Assembly: GCA_900498245.1 (NCBI GenBank)
Contig: LS998015.1
Coordinates: 1,701,501-1,762,341, forward strand
Length of the DNA: 60,841 nt
Direction: 5' to 3'
Source: Candidatus Zixiibacteriota bacterium
GTDB taxonomy: Bacteria > Zixibacteria > MSB-5A5 > GN15 > PGXB01
A program made the translations under genes and the position numbers. The notes under the pieces were generated by a model. That model was given only the letters and a program-made list of their open reading frames with translations. It was not told where the DNA came from and ran no database searches. Below, one piece after another: positions 36,062 to 44,459 of the stretch (positions within the stretch are counted from its first letter, which is position 1; every line of letters starts with the position of its first letter).

Positions 36062-37507
36062 ATGGATTTAAGATTGGCAACAATTGATTTTGGCTTGATC
36101 GCGCCGGAGATAATTGTGACCGCGACGGCCATGATAATACTCCTGGCGGGTAATTTTATCCGCAATCGGGCGATATTAGCCTATTTCGGCTTGCTCGGAC
36201 TGGCGGCCGCGCTCATAATTTCGCTACCCCGCTGGGGCAATCCGGCCTCGGGCTTCTATGGAATGGTGGTGGCGGACAATTTTGCCGTGTTCTTTAAGGC
36301 TATTTTTATAATTGCGGCCGGTTTGACACTTCTGATGGCCCGACGGTACCTGGCGGCACGCGGAATTGAGCGGCCGGAATTTTATGCCTTACTGCTGTTT
36401 TCGGCGGTCGGCATGATGGTCATGGCGGCGACATCCGATTTGATTGTAATTTTTCTCGGATTGGAAATTATGTCGGTGCCGTTGTATGTTATGGCGGCCT
36501 TTGCCCGGCATGAGAAGGAGTCCAATGAGGCGGGGATCAAGTATTTCATTATGGGAGCTTTTGCGAGCGGCATTTTGATCTATGGTATTGCTCTGGTCTA
36601 TGGCGCCACGGGAACCACGGATCTCCGGCGGATATTGGCCGATCTGGGCTTTTTTGAAATGCACTCGCAATTGTTCTTGTATACCGGGGCCATTCTGGTC
36701 TTGATCGGTTTCGGATTCAAAATTGCGGCAGTGCCTTTTCATATGTGGGTTCCCGATGTCTATCAAGGTGCACCGACTCCCGTCACGGCCTTCTTTTCGG
36801 TGGCCCCCAAGGCGGCCGGATTTGCGGCCCTGTTGAGGATTTTTACTTTCGGCTTCGCCGGTTTAAATGATATATCGTCAATTCTGTGGATATTGGCGGT
36901 CTTTACCATGACGACTGGAAATATTTTGGCGATATTTCAGAATAATATAAAGCGGATGCTGGCGTATTCTTCGATTGCACACGCGGGGTATGTTCTGGTG
37001 GCGCTGACCGCCGGAGGCGAGGGAGCGGTGTCATCGGCGGCCTATTATCTTTTGGCATATACATTCTTCAATCTGGGCGCTTTCGCAGTCGTGACAATAA
37101 TTGATAGCCGCAGCGGAAGCACCGCACAAATTGATGAAATGAAGGGGCTATCGGGACGCCATCCATTCCTGGCGGCATCATTGGCGCTCTTCATGTTCGC
37201 CCTTGCCGGTTTTCCTCCGACGGCGGGATTTATGGGGAAATTCTATATATTCTCCGAAGCGATTAAAAACGGGTATATCTGGCTGGCAATAATCGGAGTG
37301 ATGAACAGTTTTGTCTCGGTATATTACTATTTAAGAGTCGTGGTGGTGTCGTTCTTTGCAAAGCCGGAGCAAGAGTTCGAATCATTATCATTTAATCCGG
37401 CTATACTCGCAGTATTGATTATAACAGCTGCCGGCACATTGCTTTTGGGAATTTTGCCGGGCTACTGGCTGAGTCTGGCGCGAGCCGGAATTTTTCAGTT
37501 TCTCTAA
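36062..37507 (+). CDS. nuoN: NADH-quinone oxidoreductase subunit N
   Basis: 481 residues, third antiporter-like subunit. LEIMSVPLYVMAAFAR holds the channel glutamate; GFKIAAVPFHMWVPDVYQG carries the lysine and surface loop; NNIKRMLAYSSIAHAGY is the second conserved lysine helix. Last gene of the operon, before a strong terminator. No good ribosome site lies next to the ATG; the GGAGG is far upstream within a hairpin. Confidence 0.95.
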   Translation: MDLRLATIDFGLIAPEIIVTATAMIILLAGNFIRNRAILAYFGLLGLAAALIISLPRWGNPASGFYGMVVADNFAVFFKAIFIIAAGLTLLMARRYLAARGIERPEFYALLLFSAVGMMVMAATSDLIVIFLGLEIMSVPLYVMAAFARHEKESNEAGIKYFIMGAFASGILIYGIALVYGATGTTDLRRILADLGFFEMHSQLFLYTGAILVLIGFGFKIAAVPFHMWVPDVYQGAPTPVTAFFSVAPKAAGFAALLRIFTFGFAGLNDISSILWILAVFTMTTGNILAIFQNNIKRMLAYSSIAHAGYVLVALTAGGEGAVSSAAYYLLAYTFFNLGAFAVVTIIDSRSGSTAQIDEMKGLSGRHPFLAASLALFMFALAGFPPTAGFMGKFYIFSEAIKNGYIWLAIIGVMNSFVSVYYYLRVVVVSFFAKPEQEFESLSFNPAILAVLIITAAGTLLLGILPGYWLSLARAGIFQFL

Positions 37508-37530
37508 ATGGTGAAAATGCTCCAAAATAT

Positions 37531-37556
37531 AAATGCCCGCCTTACGGCGGGCATTT
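37531..37556. terminator. bidirectional intrinsic terminator, nuo operon / subtilase
   Basis: A perfect 11-bp stem (37531-37541 with 37546-37556) and TTAC loop; GC-rich core flanked by AAA on the left and TTT on the right, so it can stop transcripts from both converging genes. Confidence 0.9.
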
Positions 37557-37578
37557 TGCTTTGCTGTAATTCGGAAAA

Positions 37579-40296
37579 TCAGGGAATATAATAACAGGGG
37601 GCCGGTCCGCTCTTATACAAATAGCTTATCAAGTATGACACGTCGATAATATTCGTGGCGCCATTACAATTAACATCGGCCGATGCTAAAGGAACGGGCG
37701 GCGGACCGCCGCGGTAGAGAAAATTGATGATATACGAGACATCCAAGATATTGATCGAACCATTGTTATTGGCGTCGCCGGCCATAACCAGGGGGACATG
37801 CTGCAGGAATCTTACGGCCTCGCCGGAAGCGACAATATTTGCCGGCGGATTGCCGTGCCCCACATAAGGCTCGGCGGCACATTCGGAATTATCCAGTCCT
37901 ATAACAGCTGTACTATTGAGGCCGGTGGTACCGACATTATAGTACTGCATTAGGATATTCCCGTCTTTGGTCAGTATCAGCTCGAAAGTTGTAAGAGTAT
38001 CTGTCATGGAATTGAAATTGCCCACCCGATACCATTCTATAATGACCGTATCATTAGTCGGGCTGTTATATCGATAGATATTTCCATGCCCCCGGTTCAA
38101 GGAGTCAATTGTCAAATCATTCCAGAAGGCGGCGACGAGAGTGGAGAAGGGCGCCCCCGGAATATCAAAGCCGCTGTAATATCCGGAGACATTGACTTCG
38201 GAATTAGTAAACGAAATGGCGCCGTTGATGCCGACATAATAGGAAGTGTAGGAAGTGTCATAGAAGCGGAAGGAAAACGGCAAAGCGAAGGGTCCGGCGC
38301 TACCGTCGTCAAGAGCCGCCCCGGGTTGCGCCGTATTGTAGAAACTTGGCTTGGGTATAATATTAGCGGGATTTATGATATCGTGCCAGAAATAAACCGG
38401 GCCGCCGGGATCATTGCTGGATAACGCCTCAAAAGTCGTGTCGGCAGTGCAAGGGACTTTTAAGAAGACAGGAATATAAGCGATGGAATCGAGGGACTGG
38501 CCCGATTGATTCCAGGCGATCTGCAAAATTCCCTTAAGGCCACTCAAACTGGGAGGCAAGGACGATGCATCAACCGTAATGGTTATATCGATTGAATCGG
38601 CAGGAGAGATTGTGCCCGATGCAGGCGAAGTTCTGAGCCAGTCAGGGCGCACCGCTTTGGCCAGGGAATCATTACCGGTTATCTGAAAATCAAGCGCATA
38701 GGTATTGGAGCGGTTGTAGAATTTTGCCGGAATATCAATACTGGTTCCGGAAATCACGCTGGTATCGATATAAATCGGGGCCGTATAAAGGGAAGGAGGA
38801 GTGGTTAAGGAAGGGATGGCGGCCGCCAGATTGGGGCGCGGGCCGATGTGCTGACTGGTAATACCCTGTTGCGGAGATCCCGTAGCATTTAGAATAGTTC
38901 TGACTATATCCGAAGTCAGAGGAACCCCGAAGTTGGCCTTATAATATCCCTGGAGACAGGCGATAGAACCGGTGACAATCGGTGATGCCGAAGAGGTTCC
39001 GCTGAAAGATGAGGTATAGTACTGATTAATAATGCCGGATCCATAGAGATCACCATAACCAGTAGTGTAAACGCCGGCTCCATATCCTTGGAGATTCACC
39101 CTCTGTCCGAAATTGGAGAAGGAAAGACGCGAGCGATCGGTTCCATAGGCGCCACTGGGAGGGGCGCCGGCTCCGGCCAGGATGGCATGTGAATTACGAT
39201 AGGTTGTGTCGAATAAATGTCCGTAGATGGTTTGATCGTCAAAATATTCCGCGCCATTTCCAGCCGCTTCGACCACAATAATTCCCCTGGCCCAGGCGTA
39301 CTGAACAATATCAAATACATCCTGCCAATATTCCATGCAGACATATCCCTTTTGATCCGAGCGAACCTGAAAATTATAATGGGGACCAGGAGCGTGCAAT
39401 TCTATGAGAATCAGGTCTCCGGGATTGAGATTGTCAATGGCGGTCATGATTGCCGAGGCCAAATCGAGAGTTGCGACCGAAACCATTCCTACGTCAGCGC
39501 CATAGGCGATACCGGTTACCCCAAACCCGTTATTGGTGGCAATCATTTCTCCCAAAACGGCAGTACCATGGTCATCCGGGCCGCCCCCGCCAACTATTAT
39601 TTTCCCCAGGGCTTGTCCCAGATCTTCATGGGTATCGTTCCAGCCAAATTCAATATCTATTATTTTGACACCGGCGCCGTCGCCGCCGGGCAGGGTATCG
39701 GCATATTTGGCATCAACGCCACCGGGGGCGGAAAATAGATAATCCTGATTGGGTTCGAAATCGGGCGTGAGCAAATTGATCGAGGCCGGCTCCGGGACCG
39801 GCTCCGGATAAGCCAGTTCGACTACATCAAGTTTATTCAAGGCATCGGCCAGTCGCGCGGCATTGGACGGATCAGTGACTTCAATTTTGTAATACAAATT
39901 TAAATCGGCCAACCGGCGGCGCGATGAAATTTCAAGGGCATCCTTTTGCCGATCCAGTCGGTCTTCAGATTGCGTCATCAGCCGCTTAACCTGACCGTTC
40001 ATGAATGGCCCGAGAACGCTCTCGACGCCCTGAAGGGAGAGACCGGTACCGGAGATGAACTGGTTTTCTCTGAGACGAATATCAGAACCCTCTTTGAATT
40101 TTACGATTACCCCCGAGATTCTGGCATCCGGGGATACTTGAACAGACGAAACCTTAGCAGGGATCGGCCGCGGTTTCAAATTTATTCCGATATATGGGCC
40201 GGACTGACGATTGGCGAAAACAGCGGGATTAGAAATGATAATCAGAATTAAAAAGAATATAAATACTTGGGGCAAATAACGACGGGGCTGAATCAT
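37579..40296 (-). CDS. secreted subtilisin-like (S8) serine protease with C-terminal dockerin-like pair
   Basis: 905 residues with a signal peptide (about 1-28). The S8 triad is D214 (IIDIEFGW), H243 (DDHGTAVLGE) and S435 (SGTSSASP), with the oxyanion Asn in EAAGNGAEYF. After the protease come a beta-sandwich region with a TSPASGTISPADS phrase and a further beta domain. Residues about 843-905 hold two calcium-binding dockerin-like repeats (GDANNNGSINILDVSYIINF and DVNCNGATNIIDVSYLISYL). The N-terminal 80-180 may be an inhibitor-like propeptide. Secreted or cell-surface protease; substrate unknown. Strong ribosome site (CCGGAGG) before the ATG. Confidence 0.93.
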   Translation of the reverse strand: MIQPRRYLPQVFIFFLILIIISNPAVFANRQSGPYIGINLKPRPIPAKVSSVQVSPDARISGVIVKFKEGSDIRLRENQFISGTGLSLQGVESVLGPFMNGQVKRLMTQSEDRLDRQKDALEISSRRRLADLNLYYKIEVTDPSNAARLADALNKLDVVELAYPEPVPEPASINLLTPDFEPNQDYLFSAPGGVDAKYADTLPGGDGAGVKIIDIEFGWNDTHEDLGQALGKIIVGGGGPDDHGTAVLGEMIATNNGFGVTGIAYGADVGMVSVATLDLASAIMTAIDNLNPGDLILIELHAPGPHYNFQVRSDQKGYVCMEYWQDVFDIVQYAWARGIIVVEAAGNGAEYFDDQTIYGHLFDTTYRNSHAILAGAGAPPSGAYGTDRSRLSFSNFGQRVNLQGYGAGVYTTGYGDLYGSGIINQYYTSSFSGTSSASPIVTGSIACLQGYYKANFGVPLTSDIVRTILNATGSPQQGITSQHIGPRPNLAAAIPSLTTPPSLYTAPIYIDTSVISGTSIDIPAKFYNRSNTYALDFQITGNDSLAKAVRPDWLRTSPASGTISPADSIDITITVDASSLPPSLSGLKGILQIAWNQSGQSLDSIAYIPVFLKVPCTADTTFEALSSNDPGGPVYFWHDIINPANIIPKPSFYNTAQPGAALDDGSAGPFALPFSFRFYDTSYTSYYVGINGAISFTNSEVNVSGYYSGFDIPGAPFSTLVAAFWNDLTIDSLNRGHGNIYRYNSPTNDTVIIEWYRVGNFNSMTDTLTTFELILTKDGNILMQYYNVGTTGLNSTAVIGLDNSECAAEPYVGHGNPPANIVASGEAVRFLQHVPLVMAGDANNNGSINILDVSYIINFLYRGGPPPVPLASADVNCNGATNIIDVSYLISYLYKSGPAPCYYIP

Positions 40297-40379
40297 TATA
40301 CCTCCGGTTTTTTCAATATATACGCCGGCAAATCCGGGCGGTTAGCCATTATGGCAGGTAACACGATATAATACAAATA

Positions 40380-40407
40380 AATATACCGGGAACGCTCTTT
40401 TTGTCAA
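40380..40407 (-). promoter_or_regulatory. promoter of the S8 protease gene
   Basis: On the - strand TTGACA (40407-40402), 16 bases, TATATT (40385-40380). Predicted leader of about 75 bases to the ATG at 40296. Confidence 0.65.
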
Positions 40408-40577
40408 CATATTATCATTATCGGCGGGATATGATGCCTTTTTATATTTGTTTTGTCTGCGACCAAAGCGGATCGGCTTGGATTAACTCCCATTTAAAGA
40501 TCACAATAAAGGAACTTTACAGGCTGAGGGGCTCTTGCCTGTTTAAAGGATAAAAATGGTTAAAATTTAATTGAATT

Positions 40578-41981
40578 TCAGACTTTTTCAAGGCGCAATT
40601 TGTCGCCGATATGGTCGATTTTCACCGGATATTTTCCTGAAAAACAGCTGACACAGAAGTTTTCGTGAGGCAATGAAGGCATCGAGAGCATGCCATCGAT
40701 TGACAGATAACCTAAAGAATCAACTTCAAGGTATTCTTCTATCTCTTTGACAGTCTTGGAGGAAGCAATCAATTCCTGTCGGGTCGGCATGTCGATTCCA
40801 AAAAAGCAGGGAGATATAATTGGCGGCGACGAAACCCGGAAGTGAATCTCCTTGGCGCCTGCCGAGCGTATCAGTTTTACCAGTTTTTTGGATGTAGTAC
40901 CTCTGACGATGGAATCATCGACCACGACAACACGTTTATCTTTCAGGACGCCTTTTACGGGGTTAAACTTGATTTTCACATCCAGATCACGGATCTGTTG
41001 TTCCGGATCGATAAATGTCCGGCCCACGTAATGATTACGGATTAGGCCGATTTCGAACTTAATTCCGGATTTCTCTGAAAATCCAAGGGCGGCAGTATTA
41101 GCGGAGTCCGGAATGGCGATGACAATGTCGGCATCGGCGGGATGTTCAATTGCCAATTGTCGTCCCAGCCGGCGGCGGACTTTGTCGACATTTTCGCCAT
41201 ACACCATCGAATCGGGACGGGCAAAATAGATATATTCAAAAATGCAGAATGAATGGCGGGCCCTTTTTTTCATATGAATGGATTTGAGACCATCGGAGTT
41301 GATTTCCAGAACCTCCCCTGGCTCGATTTCCCGAATATATCTGGCCCCGATAATATCAAAGGCACAGGTCTCCGAGGCAACGACATAACTGCCGTTGTGC
41401 TTGCCCAGGGATAATGGACGAAAACCGTAAGGATCACGCGCCGCGATAAGGGAATGATCGGTCAAAAAGACAAGAGAATATGATCCTTCTACCTCGCACA
41501 GTGCGTCGCAAATCCGATTCACCCAGGAGCGGCTTCGGGACAGGGCCACCAAATGAAGTATTATTTCGGTATCAGAAGTCGTTTGAAAGATGGAGCCCTC
41601 CTTTTCGAGATCGCGGCGGAGCCGGAATGAATTGGTGAGGTTTCCATTATGGGCGATGGCCAATTTTTGACTTCGGTTGGTTATCAAAAAGGGCTGAATA
41701 TTGGTCAAGGACGACGCGCCGGTCGTGGAATAGCGGGTATGGCCGATGGCGATATTACCTTTAAGGCGGTCGATATATTTCTTATTGGCGAAGACATCGT
41801 TGACTTCCCCCATCCCCTTGTAGATATGCACCTGGCCATTGCCGGCGCTAACAATCCCGGCTGATTCCTGGCCGCGATGCTGAAGAGAGTATAGTCCAAA
41901 ATAAGTAAGCTCTGATGCCCGGTTTGATCCGTAGAGGCCAAACACGCCGCAGTTATCATGAAGAAAATCCGATTCTATCAT
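40578..41981 (-). CDS. purF: amidophosphoribosyltransferase (Fe-S type)
   Basis: 467 residues. After a 10-residue propeptide, the catalytic nucleophile Cys11 (DNCGVFGLYG) would be exposed by autoprocessing. The glutaminase half has GHTRYSTTG and AHNGNLTN; the transferase half has the PRPP loop VVVVDDSIVRGTTSK. Cysteines in SFCIFEYIYF, SPCFFGID and FCVSCFSGKYP match the [4Fe-4S] cluster ligands of the Bacillus-type enzyme. First committed step of purine synthesis (PRPP to phosphoribosylamine). Alone in its region; purL and purM are not adjacent. Confidence 0.95.
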   Translation of the reverse strand: MIESDFLHDNCGVFGLYGSNRASELTYFGLYSLQHRGQESAGIVSAGNGQVHIYKGMGEVNDVFANKKYIDRLKGNIAIGHTRYSTTGASSLTNIQPFLITNRSQKLAIAHNGNLTNSFRLRRDLEKEGSIFQTTSDTEIILHLVALSRSRSWVNRICDALCEVEGSYSLVFLTDHSLIAARDPYGFRPLSLGKHNGSYVVASETCAFDIIGARYIREIEPGEVLEINSDGLKSIHMKKRARHSFCIFEYIYFARPDSMVYGENVDKVRRRLGRQLAIEHPADADIVIAIPDSANTAALGFSEKSGIKFEIGLIRNHYVGRTFIDPEQQIRDLDVKIKFNPVKGVLKDKRVVVVDDSIVRGTTSKKLVKLIRSAGAKEIHFRVSSPPIISPCFFGIDMPTRQELIASSKTVKEIEEYLEVDSLGYLSIDGMLSMPSLPHENFCVSCFSGKYPVKIDHIGDKLRLEKV

Positions 41982-42005
41982 ATCTTACGCCATCGAAAAG
42001 CCAAG

Positions 42006-42034
42006 AATCTAATCGGCTTTGGGGGGATTGTCAA
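42006..42034 (-). promoter_or_regulatory. probable purF promoter
   Basis: On the - strand TTGACA (42034-42029), 17 bases, TAGATT (42011-42006). Predicted leader under 20 bases before the ATG at 41981. Confidence 0.5.
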
Positions 42035-42245
42035 GTCTCCTTTTAAGAGCCCTGACGAAATTGTGAAAACTCTTGCAGAGTTCATTTCCTGTCCAATTTA
42101 AAAACCGGGGCTTTATGACCCCGGATTCATAACTTATATATATATGCAATGACGGCTTAGGCCGAAAGTTCCCGAAATCTGCAGACTCTATTTGCTTATT
42201 GGCACAAAGGCATATATTTTGCGTGAGATTCTTTCCGAGGTAACT

Positions 42246-43031
42246 ATGCCTGGCAACCCACCTGAAAAGAAAGCAATGCAGCAATTCGAAATCATGCGGG
42301 AGATAGCGCTCTCGGCCGCTTCGGGAGCGGATTTGAGCACCACGGCCGAAATGGCTCTTCGCGGAAGCGGCCAGTTGGTCGGATTATCAGGGGCCTCTCT
42401 TTTACTCTGGGACGACAATGATGCGCCTTTCTTGAATGTGACCTTTGCCGAAAACGAGCGTCAAAAAGCGCTATTGAAGGAGTTAGAGGAGGAACTATTT
42501 TCGGATCTCCGCAGGAGCCGCAAATTGGTATCGGCTTATTTGTCATTTGGGGGGCCGGAGCCGCTTTCGACCTTTACGCTTCCCATAAAAAAGGGGGATA
42601 TGATTCTCGGGGCCGTCATCGGAGTTCAGCCGGGCAAGGGCACGCTGGTTAAAGAGGATTTTTTTCTGGAAGCATTGACCGCGGCGTTATCGGTGGCCAT
42701 TCTGGCGTCCGGCATCGGGCCATCCGGTGACGAAGTCACAGCGCGTATCAGGAGGGAGCGATTGAACGCCATTGTCGAGACGGCCACGACTGTCAATCAT
42801 GAAATAAATAATCCGCTGACGGCCGTACTGGGAAATATCCAACTGCTTTTGATGCGCGGCGATAAATTGGATGATGAATTAAGGAAAAAATTGAAAGCGG
42901 TGGAGGAATCGGCCCTGCGCATCAAGGAAGTAACCCAGAAGTTGATGAAGATAACTGAAGATAGAACGACCGAATATACCGATGGCATAAAAATGATTGA
43001 TCTCTCCGAGGAGTCGGACAACTCCTCCTGA
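42246..43031 (+). CDS. GAF-like plus HisKA (DHp) protein without a kinase ATPase domain
   Basis: 261 residues from the ATG at 42246, chosen because CGAGGT lies just upstream; a frame extension to 42192 would use TTG and overlap a likely promoter. Residues about 20-165 form a GAF-type sensory domain. About residue 190-245 is a HisKA dimerisation/phosphoacceptor helix pair with the histidine motif TVNHEINNPLTAVLGNI. No HATPase_c (N, G1, G2 boxes) follows: the frame ends 35 residues later in an acidic tail. It could accept phosphate from another kinase or act as a decoy dimeriser. No response regulator is adjacent. Confidence 0.8.
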   Translation: MPGNPPEKKAMQQFEIMREIALSAASGADLSTTAEMALRGSGQLVGLSGASLLLWDDNDAPFLNVTFAENERQKALLKELEEELFSDLRRSRKLVSAYLSFGGPEPLSTFTLPIKKGDMILGAVIGVQPGKGTLVKEDFFLEALTAALSVAILASGIGPSGDEVTARIRRERLNAIVETATTVNHEINNPLTAVLGNIQLLLMRGDKLDDELRKKLKAVEESALRIKEVTQKLMKITEDRTTEYTDGIKMIDLSEESDNSS

Positions 43032-43058
43032 TCCCTTCTTATCCCTACCTCACCCAGC

Positions 43059-43081
43059 AGGCCGGCCGCCATAGCCGGCCT
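43059..43081 (+). terminator. intrinsic terminator after the GAF/HisKA gene
   Basis: AGGCCGGC (43059-43066) pairs with GCCGGCCT (43074-43081) around a 7-base loop, followed by TATTTTA. It serves the + strand gene ending at 43031. Confidence 0.8.
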
Positions 43082-43085
43082 TATT

Positions 43086-44069
43086 TTATGGACAATTGAG
43101 AGCCGGTCCGGATTTATAAAGGTATTTAATTAGACTGGATACATCCAGGATATTCAGATTCCCAGAATTGTTTACATCGGCGTTGTTTATATCGGCGGGC
43201 GCCGGTCCGTTTTTATATAAATAATTTATCAGAAATGAGATATCCAGAATATTAAGCAATCCGTCGGAATTTATATCCCCGCAACCGGCCGATACAGCGT
43301 TCCATCCGGAATTTCGGGCCAGAAGCCACCAGAAGACTTTGCCTTTTTGATAGCAATTGAAGCAGTGGGAGTGGGCGCAATCGCCACAGGAAGGGCAAGT
43401 ATGACTCGCGCACCAGTTGTAGCACCATTCACAAGCGTCAGTTCCGTCAGGATAGTAGCCGCCATCAGGATCGAAGCTTTCTATATCCGCAAAATCAAAC
43501 AGGATTTTATCGTGCTCAAGACAATACTGGCGGATTTGATTATTCCGCAAATGGAGATTTCCATCGATGCCGGAGCCGTCAAGATGACCGGTCATATATA
43601 TAAAAATTACATTTGGAAATTCCTGCTCCAGCTGAGCGAAGGCATCCAAATAGACGCCAATATTTGCTTCGGAAGTCCACGAGACGCCGCCGCACCATGA
43701 CCAGACGACCATGTTTATTTCATTTCCAGGCTGATTTAAAACATCGCGAGTAATTGGAACCCAGGAAGTGTCGCCGTCGGCACCCAGATCGTCGCCGTAT
43801 TCAGAAATGGCAAGAGTCCCATCGCCGTTGTTGAAATCATAAATAGGATTCTCGTCACGTAACATTGACATACCGGTTATAATCTGACTGCCATGCGAGG
43901 TATGTCCGTAAAATATATTAAATTCCGTTTTGACTTGATTCAACACCGAATCGGGAATGAGGTTAAATTCACCAATCACTGAGTGATCAGCAATTATAGT
44001 TGCCTCCGAAAAGTTAAATATTAAAAGCGTTGTGAAGTATAATAGGGTAATTGAAAAAACCTTTGCCAT
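43086..44069 (-). CDS. secreted Cys-rich protein with dockerin-like C-terminal pair, unknown function
   Basis: 327 residues from the ATG at 44069; GGAGG lies upstream and a signal peptide (MAKVFSITLLYFTTLLIF) follows. Longer upstream frame to 44201 has no such features. Conserved-looking phrases are NIFYGHTSHGSQI, VIFIYMTGHLDGSG, LHLRNNQIR and FDFADIESFDPDGGY. A Cys-rich stretch (CEWCYNWCASHTCPSCGDC) follows, then two dockerin-like repeats (GDINSDGLLNILDISFLIN and DVNNSGNLNILDVSSLIKYL). I do not recognise the catalytic domain; the His, Ser and Asp residues would suit a hydrolase. Confidence 0.75.
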   Translation of the reverse strand: MAKVFSITLLYFTTLLIFNFSEATIIADHSVIGEFNLIPDSVLNQVKTEFNIFYGHTSHGSQIITGMSMLRDENPIYDFNNGDGTLAISEYGDDLGADGDTSWVPITRDVLNQPGNEINMVVWSWCGGVSWTSEANIGVYLDAFAQLEQEFPNVIFIYMTGHLDGSGIDGNLHLRNNQIRQYCLEHDKILFDFADIESFDPDGGYYPDGTDACEWCYNWCASHTCPSCGDCAHSHCFNCYQKGKVFWWLLARNSGWNAVSAGCGDINSDGLLNILDISFLINYLYKNGPAPADINNADVNNSGNLNILDVSSLIKYLYKSGPALNCP

Positions 44070-44459
44070 ACCAAACAATCCTCCCCAGGGGGGAATCCCT
44101 GTTAATCTTGGTCCAGAATCAAACACACGCGCCGCCATTCCGGCACATATACCCCAAAATAATCGGAAAATCTCTACCGACAAAGGATTTATTTGGAGCA
44201 ACCTTTATCGATATTGTTGTTATCGGGGCCCCGTTTTTTGGAAATTGCGGGATTCGAGAGTTTGGGCTTTTCACGGTGAGGTAATTTTTTGGAACGTCGG
44301 TATTTTCCGAAGCCGATGATCGCCCCATCAAGTGGAGAGACAGCGAGCCAATTTTTCCTTGACATTTGTGCCAATAAGTGGTTGTTTGACAATACAATAT
44401 GACACATGCTCCCGCTTTTGTCGGGGCCGGCTGTTCAGGGCATTTAAATAAGGGAATTT
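44070..44459. other. 390-base intergenic region between divergent genes
   Basis: Holds the leaders of two divergent genes. TTGACA occurs at 44359 and again at 44386, but neither has a -10 at a good distance. The small frames here have no ribosome site. I see nothing else definite. Confidence 0.4.

Noticed and set aside
44359-44391. Promoter for the ADP-forming acyl-CoA ligase from the TTGACA at 44359 or 44386
   Set aside because: No acceptable -10 lies 16-18 bases downstream of either hexamer.
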